The notes under the pieces were generated by a model. It worked only from the letters and a program-made list of their open reading frames with translations. It ran no database searches and was not told where the DNA came from. Positions 6,427 to 13,371 of a stretch of DNA of 22,900 nt are shown one piece after another (position 1 is the stretch's first letter; each line of letters opens with the position of its first letter). Where the stretch lies: positions 1-22,900 of IMG/VR virus record IMGVR_UViG_3300009194_000050; one strand, given 5' to 3'. Both the position numbers and the translations under genes were made by a program. The DNA is from a virus.

Positions 6427-7531
6427 TGAATTTAGGCTCGCTGCATAGAAATATGCAGAAAAATAAATCTCTTTAATTGCCGGAAACACTCGTTTAGGTG
6501 TTGACTACCGCCATATTGTAGTAATACAATAGTAGGCTCCATGCGTAATGGCATGGGTATGGTAAAAACGTCAACAATAGAGTCAATCGGCAGCTAAATA
6601 TCTTAAAAGCTCCCCAAGTCAGTAAGGAGAAATCAATGCAAAACGAAAAGAAAATAATTTCTGGCGTACTAGTAGCCCGCTCAAACCGCTGGCCTAACTA
6701 CGGAGTCAGCAAATGTGGACGCGCTTTCAGGTGGGACACTGAAAAAGAGATGAAAGTCGGAATGCTTACAGCAGGTGACTACCCGGTTTTCAGAGTTAGT
6801 CACCAATGTAAAGCGTCTTGGGCTTGTATCCACTATGCAATAGTTGAATGCTGGGTGAGTAATCCTAACCCCGAACTTTTTGTTGAAGTTAATCACAAAA
6901 ATGGGGATAAGATGGATTATTCTTTTGATAACTTGGAGTGGTCTACCAAATCCCAAAATCAACGACATGCGCTGGACACTGGCTTACGGAGTCGTGGTAG
7001 TGATCTGTGGAACGCCGGGTTAACGGACGAACTAGTTCATATAATTTGCCAAGAACTTCAAGACGGTTGCTTCCCGAAAGATTTAGCAAAGAAACATGGC
7101 GTGTCGGAGCATATTGTCAGAAAACTTAGGGATGGGAGTACATACTTCCACATTAGAAGTTTATATCCGATAGATCATAAGTATAAAGTAGACTTTTCTG
7201 AAAGTACAGTAAGATGGGTCTGTGAGAGAATTGTTGAAGGTTACGCAGATAAGAAAATCTCCGATATTGCAACAAATAAAAATCTCACAACGATAGAGGT
7301 TAAACGAATCCGTAACAAAATTCGTTATCGCACAATAAGTGACGATTACTTTTAAGATAGAAGCTCAACGACTATCCCGAAAGGGAGTACACCACAAGCT
7401 ATTGGTGGTGGAAATAGGAGAAACCTAAACAAGTAATGTTGTAGGTTAAGATATAGTCTCATCTGCACAGAGATGTGCAGCAGTTCATAAGAGAACGGGA
7501 AGAGTAGTAGCGAACTCTTCCGAAGATAATG
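6427..7531 (+). ncRNA. Group I intron 1 (td-like, IA2-type) in the tape-measure gene
   Basis: The core elements all lie in order. P1 is 6422-6426 with 6435-6439, including a U.G at the splice site. P2 is the hairpin 6441-6447/6452-6458 with a GAAA loop. P3 is 6468-6473 with 7416-7421. P4 joins TGCCG (in the P box near 6478) with CGGCA (Q box near 6588). P6 is AGC/GCT, and P6a is TATCTT 6599-6604 with AAGATA 7354-7359. P7 is GACTA 7370-7374 with TAGTC 7454-7458, P8 is 7423-7446, and P9 is 7463-7469/7474-7480 with a GAGA loop. P9.1 is 7498-7505/7514-7521. The last base is G7531. P10 (TAGA 7532-7535 with TTTA 6431-6434) supports the 3' splice site. The HNH gene sits in the P6a loop, as in the phage T4 td intron. 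Confidence 0.88.
6636..7355 (+). CDS. Intron 1-encoded HNH homing endonuclease
   Basis: This 239-residue protein starts behind AAGGAG (6623-6628). The HNH_3-type core runs from H66 ('I-H-Y-A-I-V-E-C-W') through 'E-V-N-H-K-N-G-D' (N86, H87) to 'F-D-N-L-E-W-S-T' (N99, E101) and H111. The C-terminal half has two helix-turn-helix-like segments (about 148-167 and 207-228), expected to bind the target DNA. It would cut intronless tape-measure genes at the insertion site so that the intron is copied in. The TAA stop overlaps the 3' strand of P6a (7354-7359), so gene end and ribozyme are fitted together. The product is made from an RNA that must also fold and splice, so its expression is probably low or early. 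Confidence 0.85.
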   Translation: MQNEKKIISGVLVARSNRWPNYGVSKCGRAFRWDTEKEMKVGMLTAGDYPVFRVSHQCKASWACIHYAIVECWVSNPNPELFVEVNHKNGDKMDYSFDNLEWSTKSQNQRHALDTGLRSRGSDLWNAGLTDELVHIICQELQDGCFPKDLAKKHGVSEHIVRKLRDGSTYFHIRSLYPIDHKYKVDFSESTVRWVCERIVEGYADKKISDIATNKNLTTIEVKRIRNKIRYRTISDDYF

Positions 7532-7562
7532 TAGAAGGCAGATGGCAGAAAGTATGCCGGGT
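7532..7562 (+). CDS. Tape-measure protein, 31-nt micro-exon 2
   Basis: Between the two introns lie only 31 coding bases. Joined to the 'CT' left by exon 1 they read Leu-Arg-Arg-Gln-Met-Ala-Glu-Ser-Met-Pro-Gly. Together with its flanks this gives E-E-L-R-R-Q-M-A-E-S-M-P-G-T-M-D-I-F-A, the familiar 'EELRRQLxEALPGAxxIFA' box of tape-measure proteins. Without it, exons 1 and 3 do not join into that motif. The left boundary follows G7531 and pairs in P10 with intron 1. The right boundary ends in T7562, which makes the U.G of intron 2's P1. The exon exists only if both introns splice out separately. Confidence 0.8.
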
Positions 7563-8554
7563 TAACATAAGTAGCCCCTATCTGAAGAAATTTGGATAGC
7601 AAACCTATCTAATTGCGGGAAAGCCCTTAGAGCTTGATTTTACTTAAAAGTGTGGTACACTTGTATTTTAAGTAACAAGATTGGGTGATCCGCAGCGAAG
7701 GCCCGATCTTCTCTAACCAAGGAGGTCAAAATGTTTTATATAGTCCCAAATTATGAGTTTGCTCAAGTAAATAGTGATTCTCAAATAAAGAGTACCTTAA
7801 CCGGCACGATCTACACACCATATACAGATAAGGACGGATATCTCAGGTGTAACGTGTGGGACGGGGAGAAGCTGCGAGGTATTTATGTACATCGCGCAGT
7901 AGCTCTAGTCTTTGTAGAAAACCCTTACGGTAAGCCGATTGTGAACCACATCGACTCTAACCGGCAGAATAACACTATTGAAAATCTGGAGTGGGTTACA
8001 CCAAAAGAGAACTCTCAACACGGAGTTCTTGCTGGTAACTTCCCTATAGGGGAAGAAGCATATCACTCGATTTACAGCACAGAGCAAATACATGAGGTTT
8101 GCAAACTCCTATCCTTGAATAAGAGTGCGGAGTTCATTTACAGAAATACTGGCGTCAGTAAGAGCGTCATAAACTCTGTAAAAATTCGCAGAACCTGGAA
8201 AGAGATTTCAAAAGACTATGTTCTCCCAGAAGTAAAACCAAAGATTACAGACGAGGTAGCAGAGAAAATTCTCTATCTCATCGAAAAAGATTTTAGCATA
8301 TCCGAGATAGTCAAGATTATTGACCATCCCCGTGTCAATCGACACACGGTAGCTAATATCAAGAATGGGAAAACTTTTAAACATTTAAGGGCAACGTTCA
8401 ACGATCAGCCGTAAGGCGTACACCCAAGTGGGTGGAAATGGTAGGCACCTAAACAAGTAATGTTGTAGGTGGTGATATGATCTGGTCTATATGGAAACAT
8501 ATAGCAGCTTGAATAAAGCGGGGGAGGACTAACGACCCTCCTTGAACATAAACG
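7563..8554 (+). ncRNA. Group I intron 2 (td-like, IA2-type) in the tape-measure gene
   Basis: P1 pairs GGGT (7559-7562) and TA (7563-7564) with TAGCCC (7572-7577), including the U.G at T7562. P2 is 7578-7583/7594-7599. P3 is CCTATC 7604-7609 with GGTAGG 8440-8445. P4 joins TGCGG (P box near 7614) with CCGCA 7690-7694. P6a is GCCC 7701-7704 with GGGC 8389-8392. P7 is GATCA 8403-8407 with TGATC 8478-8482. P7.1 is the CACCC/GGGTG hairpin near 8420-8435, P8 is 8447-8470, and P9 is CTATATG/CATATAG with a GAAA loop near 8487-8504. P3, P4 and P7 differ in base from intron 1 but keep pairing. The 3' end is set at G8554 from likeness to the end of intron 1 and from the protein motif; G8560 is possible. 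Confidence 0.85.
7731..8414 (+). CDS. Intron 2-encoded HNH homing endonuclease
   Basis: This 227-residue protein starts behind AAGGAGG (7721-7727). HNH_3 core: 'Y-V-H-R-A-V-A' (H54), 'I-V-N-H-I-D-S-N' (N72, H73), 'I-E-N-L-E-W-V-T' (N85, E87) and H97. The N-terminal part ('Y-T-D-K-D-G-Y-L-R-C-N-V-W-D-G') is the usual strand pair before this fold. Two helix-turn-helix-like segments follow (about 132-151 and 189-213). It shares domain layout with the intron 1 enzyme but little sequence, so the two probably recognise different sites. Its last codons (AAC GAT CAG CCG) run through the 5' strand of P7 and the 3' strand of P6a, so its C-terminus is constrained by ribozyme folding. Confidence 0.85.
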   Translation: MFYIVPNYEFAQVNSDSQIKSTLTGTIYTPYTDKDGYLRCNVWDGEKLRGIYVHRAVALVFVENPYGKPIVNHIDSNRQNNTIENLEWVTPKENSQHGVLAGNFPIGEEAYHSIYSTEQIHEVCKLLSLNKSAEFIYRNTGVSKSVINSVKIRRTWKEISKDYVLPEVKPKITDEVAEKILYLIEKDFSISEIVKIIDHPRVNRHTVANIKNGKTFKHLRATFNDQP

Positions 8555-9967
8555 ACAATGGATATTTTTGCCCAAGCTTATGCTCAAATGACCAAGAGTG
8601 GCAAGAGCGGACAAGCGGCACTGTCTGATCTTTACGATGCTATCCCTACAGGGAAAGTAAGGGCTGCTGAAATCTTACCATTAGTCTCAGAAATAATGCG
8701 AGAAAGAGCAGAGCCGAAGCTTGGAGTTCTGCGAAAATCTTCTATTGCAGAGCAGGCTAGGGTTCGGAACACCATTTCTGATTTGGTAAACACGTTCTCA
8801 ACTTCAGGCGGTGAAGAGGGTTTTTCAAGATTCTTCAGGTCAGCGAATTACGCACTAACAGGCTTAACCCCAGTGGTTGAATCTTTAGGACAGGCGTTTA
8901 ATTGGCTGTCTAAGGCTTTAGAAGGGCCAATGCTCCTCATGGGAGATATGGGACAATTGTTTGAGAGGACCAAAGATAGGGTTGAGCAGTTGAACCCCGC
9001 TATACTTGAGTTGAGTGCTCTTGGTTTGGCTCTGACAACCAAATGGGGCCGTGTTGGTGCAATGTTCTCTATGATTTATCTGGTGATGGAGGATATTGTC
9101 GGGTGGGTCAACGGAAGAGATAGCGCCATTGGCTTGGTAATGGACAAAATGCAAGAGTTTGTCTCCTTTGATAAGGATATCATGGCTATGTCTATGTCTG
9201 TTCTCACTCTGGCTGCTGCTTTTAAAATTCTCAGCACATCCATGTCCCTCATTCCTGATATATTTAATCAGCGTGGTAAAAAAGGTAAAACACCAGATAT
9301 CGATCTTCCAGATGTGGGTAAGTCCCAGAAGGGCGGGGCTATTGGTAAGTGGTTGATTGGTTTAGGGCTTCCAGCAACAATTATGGGGGCAACTGCTTGG
9401 GGGCTTGATGAGATTGGCTTCTTTGATAAGATGTCAAACATCAAAGAAAACATGCAGCCAATCGTAGATGACATCACAAATCCAAAATCTATCTTGTTCG
9501 ACAGGATGTCAATAGGGGATGCGAAAAAGCAGTATCCGGGCGGTCTTGGGGTGCTGTGGAATAACTCTGATGAGTTCTTGGAGAGCGAGAAGTATAGGGT
9601 ATACGCACAAGAACAAGCACAGAAGTTTGACCAAACTGTAGCAGCCATTCAGCAGATGCAATCCCTTGGCTACTCAGAAGATAAGATTAAATCGGCTCTT
9701 GGTAGCACATCATTTAATCTTCCCTATGATTTTGAATATGCTGGGAATGTTTATAATCCGAGCAATGTACATCAAGCCGTACAAGACGCATCTACAGTAA
9801 ATAATAATTCGAACACAACAATCACCAATCAGTTTGATATTAAGATTGATGGTGTGATTGATCCTGCTGGACTTGAATCTGTGTTTGAAGAACAAGTAAT
9901 GCCCCGTGTTGAGTCTTGGTGGACTAATGAGCTGGGAAATGTCAATATGTCTTTTGGGAGTAAATAA
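8555..9967 (+). CDS. Tape-measure protein, exon 3
   Basis: Exon 3 adds 470 residues and the TAA at 9965-9967. It opens with T-M-D-I-F-A-Q-A-Y-A-Q-M directly after the 'MPG' of the micro-exon. An ORF finder would start at ATG 8558, but no ribosome site precedes it (CGACAATGG), and it is the splice product that makes sense. Later parts include helical segments, hydrophobic stretches around 'W-L-I-G-L-G-L-P-A-T-I-M-G-A', and a beta-rich end ('T-T-I-T-N-Q-F-D-I-K-I-D-G-V-I-D') seen in many tape-measure C-termini. The full spliced protein is 828 residues. Its stop overlaps the next start by one base. Confidence 0.82.
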   Translation, partial: TMDIFAQAYAQMTKSGKSGQAALSDLYDAIPTGKVRAAEILPLVSEIMRERAEPKLGVLRKSSIAEQARVRNTISDLVNTFSTSGGEEGFSRFFRSANYALTGLTPVVESLGQAFNWLSKALEGPMLLMGDMGQLFERTKDRVEQLNPAILELSALGLALTTKWGRVGAMFSMIYLVMEDIVGWVNGRDSAIGLVMDKMQEFVSFDKDIMAMSMSVLTLAAAFKILSTSMSLIPDIFNQRGKKGKTPDIDLPDVGKSQKGGAIGKWLIGLGLPATIMGATAWGLDEIGFFDKMSNIKENMQPIVDDITNPKSILFDRMSIGDAKKQYPGGLGVLWNNSDEFLESEKYRVYAQEQAQKFDQTVAAIQQMQSLGYSEDKIKSALGSTSFNLPYDFEYAGNVYNPSNVHQAVQDASTVNNNSNTTITNQFDIKIDGVIDPAGLESVFEEQVMPRVESWWTNELGNVNMSFGSK

Positions 9968-10827
9968 TGTCTCTAGTCCTAGAATTTGGCAATATTGATG
10001 GGTCTGGCGAAGTGTCAGCTTTGTTCTATATCAATGCTGTCACAAACTACACTAAGAAAGTCTCTGGTAAAGTTAGCAAACACCCGCTCGATGCGGGTGT
10101 TAGCATCTCGGATCACTTCATAGCAGACAACCTCACCTTCTCGATTAGGGGAGTTATTACTTCCGCCGATATTACATACGCAGCCTACACAACATCATTT
10201 GCGGCGGTTGGTGTGAATAACGTGCAAATGGGTGAACCACCTATCGCAATAACGGTAGACGATGGAAACTCATTACTTAGCAAGTTCATACCGGATGTTG
10301 TTGGACAATTCCTGTCTCCTGTCGAACCTGAAATTGTTGGGGATACGTCTTCTGTTAGCGAAGCTGGGGGAAGTTTTTCAGAATTTATTGAAAAAATGAT
10401 TCTGAGTGTCATTTATAATCCTTCGACAAACTCTTACAGAAACAGCCTAGTTCCAGTTTCTTTGTATGAAATGGAGGGTAACACCTACAGCAAAGCTCCG
10501 TACTCAAATCTTATAGTCACGGACTTCACTGTAGAAGAAACTCCTGACACCGGAAACGGCTGTCATTTTACTATGACACTGGAGCAATCCCGCTTTGTTG
10601 ATATCAGAACAGATAAATTACCAGAAGATGTGAATGAATCTGTCAAGAAACAAGCAGCGCCCACCGAAAATAAAGGAAAGGCAGATAGCACCACTAAGCC
10701 TGTAGACGAAGGGACAGAGCAATCTCTTGAGAAAGAGAAAGGTCCAACAACTTTGCGTAAGATGCTCGATCAGGGGGCAGATTACCTAGACCAAGGTGTT
10801 GACTATGTGATGGGGGTATTTAATTAA
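9967..10827 (+). CDS. Baseplate protein with Dit-like N-terminal domain
   Basis: This 286-residue protein overlaps the tape-measure stop by one base. The N-terminal pattern 'K-H-P-L-D-A-G-V-S-I-S-D-H-F-I-A-D-N-L-T-F-S-I-R-G-V-I' is the hallmark 'P-x-D-x-G-x-x-I-x-D-H' strand set of Dit-like tail proteins, which surround the tube at the hub. The middle holds 'V-I-Y-N-P-S-T-N-S-Y' and 'F-T-V-E-E-T-P-D-T-G-N-G-x-H-F-T-M-T-L-E-Q', also typical. The C-terminal 70 residues are charged and low-complexity. It comes right after the tape measure, where a tube-to-baseplate connector is expected. Confidence 0.7.
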   Translation: MSLVLEFGNIDGSGEVSALFYINAVTNYTKKVSGKVSKHPLDAGVSISDHFIADNLTFSIRGVITSADITYAAYTTSFAAVGVNNVQMGEPPIAITVDDGNSLLSKFIPDVVGQFLSPVEPEIVGDTSSVSEAGGSFSEFIEKMILSVIYNPSTNSYRNSLVPVSLYEMEGNTYSKAPYSNLIVTDFTVEETPDTGNGCHFTMTLEQSRFVDIRTDKLPEDVNESVKKQAAPTENKGKADSTTKPVDEGTEQSLEKEKGPTTLRKMLDQGADYLDQGVDYVMGVFN

Positions 10828-11144
10828 TGAACTATACAATTCTACCCCTTTACCAAAGCCAAGACTATTTCTATTCTGTTGTGCTAGAGGAGATTGCTTG
10901 TGTAATCAGAATCTACTACAACCAAAGAGTTGATGGTTGGTTTTTTGATTTAAGGGAAGAGGGAGGTTCCTACTATGTCCAAGGTGAACGACTCGTTGCG
11001 CTCTACCCAATGTTGGACAACTACACGTCTCTTCCGTTCTCTGGTTTTCTCTGGCTAGAACCTATCGGTGATAGTATGGATAAGTATAGTACCGATTCTT
11101 TTAACCTATACAAGTGGTTCAGGCTGTTCTACATTTCTCAGTGA
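10827..11144 (+). CDS. Baseplate plug protein, Pam3 gp18-like
   Basis: This is a 105-residue protein whose start overlaps the previous stop (TAATG). The pattern 'I-L-P-L-Y-Q-S-Q-D-Y-F-Y-S-V-V-L-E', a strand pair with 'I-R-I-Y-Y-N' and 'W-F-F-D-L', then 'V-Q-G-E-R-L-V' and 'G-F-L-W-L-E-P-I-G' fits the small beta-sandwich 'plug' family placed between Dit-like and hub genes in compact contractile baseplates. It is thought to sit inside the hub. The assignment rests on size, order and motif memory. Confidence 0.65.
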   Translation: MNYTILPLYQSQDYFYSVVLEEIACVIRIYYNQRVDGWFFDLREEGGSYYVQGERLVALYPMLDNYTSLPFSGFLWLEPIGDSMDKYSTDSFNLYKWFRLFYISQ

Positions 11145-11156
11145 CGGGAGGCTTAA

Positions 11157-12020
11157 ATGCCTAGCTTATCGAATAGGATATACTCCCTTGTAGTGGGAGA
11201 TACCAATGGTGGGTGGCAGATTACTGACCTGCATATTACGTTCGATATTAGCAAGGTGAGCGATAATAAAAAGAAAAATAACTCTGCAATTATCGAAGTT
11301 TACAATCTCTCAAGAGAAAAACAAAAATTTCTAGAGGGGAAATATGTATCTGCTGTTTTGAGTGTTGGTTATAAAGAGACTGGCCTGAAAAGGTTGTATG
11401 CGGGTCAGATCACAGAGGCATCAACTCGGAAAAGTGGTGCTGATGTTATTACAACCATCAGGATTGGTACAGCTTACACAGAACTAAACCATCAGGTGCT
11501 GAACAAAATAGTTCCTGAAGGGGAGAAGGTAGAAGATGTTATCATGGAGATAGCAAAAGCCCTTGGTACATCGCGTAACGTAATCACTGGAATCAATTGC
11601 AAGAATCCGGTTTATGACGGATACCCTCTCTCTGGCACTCCAAGAGAGATGTTGGATGAGGTTTGTCGGGCTAATCAAATGGAGTGGTCCATAGATGACT
11701 CTGTGTTGTATGTAAATGATATATCTGATAGCCACACACAAGACCTTGGAGCGGTTGTTGTCATAAGTCAAACCTCTGGACTTATCGAACGTCCGTACCT
11801 AACTTCCGGCGAGATTGGGCGATCTTCTAAAGATAAAAAGAAGAAAAAGGGGTTGCAATTTAAATGCATTATAATCCCCGATCTTGTTGCTGGCTCTCTA
11901 ATTAAGCTGGAGTATGAAGAGTTGACCGGATACTACAAGATTGACTCTATGCGTATTAGAGGCGGGTGGCGGGACAATGATTGGTATATGGACATTAAGC
12001 TTACGGAGAGGGTGGGATAA
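11157..12020 (+). CDS. Baseplate hub protein, gp27/gpD-like
   Basis: This 287-residue protein lies behind GGGAGG (11145-11150). It starts with a tube-like beta domain ('D-L-H-I-T-F-D-I-S-K-V', 'A-I-I-E-V-Y-N-L-S-R-E'), followed by 'Y-A-G-Q-I-T-E-A' and 'D-V-I-T-T-I-R-I-G'. Next come a helical insert with 'D-V-I-M-E-I-A-K-A-L-G' and 'G-T-P-R-E-M-L-D-E-V-C', and 'W-S-I-D-D-S-V-L-Y-V'. This order is standard for hub proteins that form the ring on which tube and spike are mounted. The C-terminal part 'L-V-A-G-S-L-I-K-L' to 'Y-Y-K-I-D-S-M-R-I-R-G' closes the second ring domain. The next gene, the spike, overlaps by one base. Confidence 0.75.
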   Translation: MPSLSNRIYSLVVGDTNGGWQITDLHITFDISKVSDNKKKNNSAIIEVYNLSREKQKFLEGKYVSAVLSVGYKETGLKRLYAGQITEASTRKSGADVITTIRIGTAYTELNHQVLNKIVPEGEKVEDVIMEIAKALGTSRNVITGINCKNPVYDGYPLSGTPREMLDEVCRANQMEWSIDDSVLYVNDISDSHTQDLGAVVVISQTSGLIERPYLTSGEIGRSSKDKKKKKGLQFKCIIIPDLVAGSLIKLEYEELTGYYKIDSMRIRGGWRDNDWYMDIKLTERVG

Positions 12021-12679
12021 TGGCACAAGAATATTCTTTACAAGAGACACTAACTAGGTCTTTCCTTCAAGGAATGGAGAATGTGTACACATCTATCCCC
12101 GGAATTGTAGTTACAGTTAGGGATAACTTCCAGAATCTATCTGTGGATGTTCAGCCAGCAGTCAACATTAAGAAAGAAGATGGTACTGTATCCGAACGAC
12201 CCGTTGTGTTGAATGTTCCTGTACTAATGCCGTCGAGCAGGGACGGAGGACTTACACACAATGTTTCAGTTGGCGACTCTGTGTGGCTGATGTTTTCGAT
12301 GGCTGGATTAGACACATGGAAGCGCGGTAACGGGACACCCGTAATCCCGTCAGACTTTAGAAAGTTTGACAAAAGAGATTGTGTTGCAATGTTGTCCCCA
12401 TTCCCTTTTAGTGAAAGTGTGAATAATCCAGACAAACATGTTTGGTCACATGATCCTAATGATGTTGTTCTGTACCACAACCTAGGTAGCGGAGAGGAAA
12501 CAGAGATTAGGCTTCATAGGTCGGGTGGTGTAACTATCAACACCAATCAGGGCGTCACTGTCAATGCCGGTGAATTTGTTGAAGTGAACACTAAAGACTA
12601 TACGGTCAATACTGAAACTTACACAGTGATGGCAAGCGGAGCTGTTGGTATATACGGCAGTCGCGTAGATATTAACTAA
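12020..12679 (+). CDS. Baseplate spike protein, Gp138/gpV-like
   Basis: This 219-residue protein starts in the stop of the hub gene. The N-terminal 120 residues form an OB-fold-like domain with 'P-G-I-V-V-T-V', 'V-D-V-Q-P-A-V-N' and 'V-G-D-S-V-W-L-M-F', as in the Gp138 N-terminal family. The C-terminus has short alternating strands ('G-G-V-T-I-N-T-N-Q-G-V-T-V-N-A', 'V-N-T-K-D-Y-T-V-N-T-E'), the mark of a trimeric beta-helix needle. It should form the membrane-piercing spike below the hub, tipped by the PAAR protein of the next gene. Confidence 0.8.
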   Translation: MAQEYSLQETLTRSFLQGMENVYTSIPGIVVTVRDNFQNLSVDVQPAVNIKKEDGTVSERPVVLNVPVLMPSSRDGGLTHNVSVGDSVWLMFSMAGLDTWKRGNGTPVIPSDFRKFDKRDCVAMLSPFPFSESVNNPDKHVWSHDPNDVVLYHNLGSGEETEIRLHRSGGVTINTNQGVTVNAGEFVEVNTKDYTVNTETYTVMASGAVGIYGSRVDIN

Positions 12680-12688
12680 GAGGTATGT

Positions 12689-12988
12689 ATGCCTGCTATA
12701 GCAAGAATAGGTGATCCGGCTACGCAGCACCCTTGTGGTGGACAAGCAAACCCGGCTGAGGGTAGTCCAAACGTCTTTGTTGAGGGGATTGCTGTACACC
12801 GGCTAGGTGATAGTAATGTAGCGCACTCATTCAATGCCCCTCCTACATGCGTACCTCATTCTACGACCTTGGTTTCTGGAAGTGGTTCTGTGTTTGTTAA
12901 CGGTAAAGCAGTTGCTCGTGTTGGGGATGGTTATTCTTGCGGTATGACGATTACAGCAGGAGCATCAACAGTTTATGCAGGTGGGTAG
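12689..12988 (+). CDS. PAAR-domain spike tip protein
   Basis: This is a 99-residue PAAR protein: 'P-A-I-A-R-I-G-D-P-A-T' at the start, 'H-P-C-G-G' and 'V-F-V-E-G-I-A-V-H-R-L-G-D' in the first half, 'V-F-V-N-G-K-A-V-A-R-V-G-D' and 'C-G-M-T-I' in the second. Histidines 14 and 37 and the cysteines are candidates for the metal site that fixes the conical tip. It sits directly after the spike gene and caps it. It ends three bases before the next ATG, with no gap. Confidence 0.9.
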   Translation: MPAIARIGDPATQHPCGGQANPAEGSPNVFVEGIAVHRLGDSNVAHSFNAPPTCVPHSTTLVSGSGSVFVNGKAVARVGDGYSCGMTITAGASTVYAGG

Positions 12989-13360
12989 ATGGACATAGCA
13001 CTAGATGTTAATGGTACTGGTGATGTTTTATTTGTGAATAAAGCTGCGCCCGTAAAGACTTCCGAAGCCGATGTTGTAGCTCAGCGTCTTTGGATACACT
13101 TGCGCACAATCAGAACAGAGTGGTTCCTTGACGAGCCATACGGGGTTCCTTGGTTTGAGATTTTGGGCACCAAGAAGTCCAAGCAACAGATCGACGCAAT
13201 TCTTCAAAGGGAAGTTCTCTCAGTTCAAGGCGTAAAAGAGATAGTAAATTGGTCGAGCAGTTTTGACAATTCAACCAGAAAGTATGGTTGCCAATTTACT
13301 GTAAAGACAACAAATGGTGGGATTACCAGTCAAATAGCTGTAGTGTCACCAACCATCTAA
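12989..13360 (+). CDS. Baseplate wedge protein, gp25-like
   Basis: This is a 123-residue protein whose ATG follows the previous stop at once. Motifs 'V-A-Q-R-L-W-I-H-L-R-T-I-R-T-E-W-F-L-D', 'G-V-P-W-F-E-I-L-G' and 'I-L-Q-R-E-V-L-S-V-Q-G-V' match gp25/gpW-type wedge proteins, which anchor the first sheath ring to the baseplate. Size and position before the gpJ-like gene fit. Confidence 0.8.
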   Translation: MDIALDVNGTGDVLFVNKAAPVKTSEADVVAQRLWIHLRTIRTEWFLDEPYGVPWFEILGTKKSKQQIDAILQREVLSVQGVKEIVNWSSSFDNSTRKYGCQFTVKTTNGGITSQIAVVSPTI

Positions 13361-13371
13361 CGAGGTCACAA

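Noticed and set aside
6427-6448. Tape-measure protein ending at TAG 6446 with the tail E-F-R-L-A-A
   Set aside because: These codons are the P1 loop and guide of intron 1; P1, P10 and the joined protein motif place the exon end at 6426.
6441-6458. Hairpin CTGCATA/TATGCAG as P1 of intron 1 with splicing at T6442 and an 18-nt exon 7545-7562
   Set aside because: It gives no U.G pair at the splice site and a poorer protein junction; the GAGCT/GGCTC pairing meets both tests, so this hairpin is P2.
8558-9967. Independent gene starting at ATG 8558
   Set aside because: No ribosome site, and the protein continues the tape-measure motif from exons 1 and 2; treated as exon 3.
13288-13371. Upstream start for the gpJ-like protein
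   Set aside because: It overlaps the wedge gene by more than 70 bases and lacks a ribosome site; ATG 13372 starts the family motif.
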